A DNA stretch of 64,000 nt, taken from positions 140,509 through 204,508 of the forward strand of contig NZ_BMXJ01000007.1 of assembly GCF_014651695.1 (NCBI RefSeq), read 5' to 3'. Positions 63,400 through 64,000 of this stretch are shown here, piece by piece (the stretch's first letter is position 1; each line of letters opens with the position of its first letter). The stretch comes from Nocardiopsis terrae (GTDB taxonomy: Bacteria; Actinomycetota; Actinomycetes; Streptosporangiales; Streptosporangiaceae). The notes below the pieces were generated by a model. The model worked only from the letters and a program-made list of their open reading frames with translations, was not told the origin of the DNA and searched no databases. The position numbers and the translations under genes are program-made.

Positions 63400-64000
63400 A
63401 TGAGGATTCTGATGAAGGACCCCATCGGCACCCGGGACATCGGCCCCCGGGTCGGGACGCCGCTCTGGCTCTACATGGCGGCCGCCACCGCCGCCGGGGC
63501 GGCGCTGCTCGCCTTCTCCAGCCTCGAACTCGGCCTCGACCAGCTGGCCAACCTGGCGGGCGAGCCCCTGGTGTGGGTGCTGCTGTGCATGGTGACCCTC
63601 GGCGAGCTGAGGCCGATCGCCATGCCCGGCCAGGCGCCCGGCAGCGGGGCACCCACCTCGCTGCCCTTCACCTTCGCACTCGTCATCTTCTACGGGTTGC
63701 CCGTCGCGGCCCTCCTGCAGTGCGCCGCCACCGTCATCGCCGGGGCGGCCCGCCGCCACGCGCCCCACCGCACCGCCTTCAACGCCGCCCAATACGTCCT
63801 GACCCTGGGAACCGCCGACGCGGTGCTGCGCCTGACCCTCCCCGGGATCGTCACCTCCCCCTGGCTGCCCGCCGGGGGAGAACTCATCGCCATCGCCCTC
63901 GCCGGGGCGGCGTCGTTCCTGGTCAACCGGGTCCTGGTGCTGTCCGCCGTGGCCATGCACGAGCGCGTGCCCCTCCAGCAGGTCATGTTCAAGGGCCTGG
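63400..64000 (+). CDS. N-terminal membrane domain of a probable c-di-GMP enzyme (RmdB-like position), cut by window edge
   Basis: 200 residues visible, at least five hydrophobic helices (LWLYMAAATAAGAALLAFSS, LVWVLLCMVTLGELRPIAMP, PFTFALVIFYGLPVAALLQC, AAQYVLTLGTADAVLRLTLP, LIAIALAGAASFLVNRVLVL). No catalytic motif is reached. In Streptomyces the gene next to ligA (SCO5494) is SCO5495, RmdB, a membrane GGDEF-EAL protein, and this N terminus fits such a membrane sensor region; that is an inference from position and topology. ATG 63400 or 63412. Confidence 0.65.
   Translation, partial: MRILMKDPIGTRDIGPRVGTPLWLYMAAATAAGAALLAFSSLELGLDQLANLAGEPLVWVLLCMVTLGELRPIAMPGQAPGSGAPTSLPFTFALVIFYGLPVAALLQCAATVIAGAARRHAPHRTAFNAAQYVLTLGTADAVLRLTLPGIVTSPWLPAGGELIAIALAGAASFLVNRVLVLSAVAMHERVPLQQVMFKGL

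Overview
The window reads as chromosome from a very GC-rich actinomycete. Third codon positions are almost always G or C, GTG and TTG starts are common, and the protein set and gene order (fumC, DUF1707, glpX, DUF4245, ispH, xseA-xseB, rmuC, ychF; later mnmA, a MetE-like gene, ligA) match the conserved actinobacterial core. An ectoine hydroxylase and many PknB-type kinases fit Nocardiopsis or a near relative (Streptosporangiales); that placement is inference. No rRNA, tRNA, CRISPR array, integrase, relaxase or transposase was seen.

Layout. 1-20.6 kb is housekeeping: a receptor kinase cut by the left edge, fumarase, DUF1707, a coupled pair of RNHCP zinc-ribbon genes, a two-gene ABC exporter, a DUF3352 protein, glpX, a TetR regulator, ispH, xseAB, DUF6542, rmuC, a hydrolase, an FkbM methyltransferase and ychF. 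At 20.63-22.47 kb a two-gene unit (SMC/OLD-type ATPase plus PD-(D/E)XK nuclease-like protein) lies between two identical 42-bp direct repeats. Each repeat is a terminator hairpin, so the unit looks inserted into the terminator once shared by ychF and the convergent gene.

24.3-47.0 kb holds, in three separate transcription units, relatives of the mating-channel proteins of Tn916/pCW3-type systems: TcpC, a TcpD-like small membrane protein and a TcpE fused to a MinD-like ATPase; TcpF (VirB4-like); then TcpH (VirB6-like), a second VirB8/TcpC-like protein, and TcpG (SLT plus NlpC/P60 wall hydrolase). The units share a promoter-region motif. An orphan ectD, a secreted DUF1524 nuclease, a second receptor kinase, a TipA-like MerR regulator and a VOC protein lie between them. 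No relaxase, coupling ATPase or integrase is present, so this may be a chromosomal secretion or envelope machine rather than a complete conjugative element. Parts of tcpH and the last gene of the third unit are strikingly AT-rich.

47-57 kb is variable: thymidine kinase, a voltage-gated channel gene split by a frameshift, a GntR regulator with an operator-bearing small operon, a STAND/TPR ATPase and membrane proteins including one VanZ-like. 57-64 kb returns to core genes: mnmA, a DedA-like protein, a HAD phosphatase, a MetE-like methyltransferase, ligA, and the start of a membrane protein placed like the c-di-GMP enzyme RmdB of Streptomyces.

Eight genes have a -10-like hexamer only 6-9 nt before the start codon, which suggests leaderless transcription is common here. 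Two genes (Uma2 and the ion channel) are frameshifted at G/C runs, which could be real decay or sequencing error.
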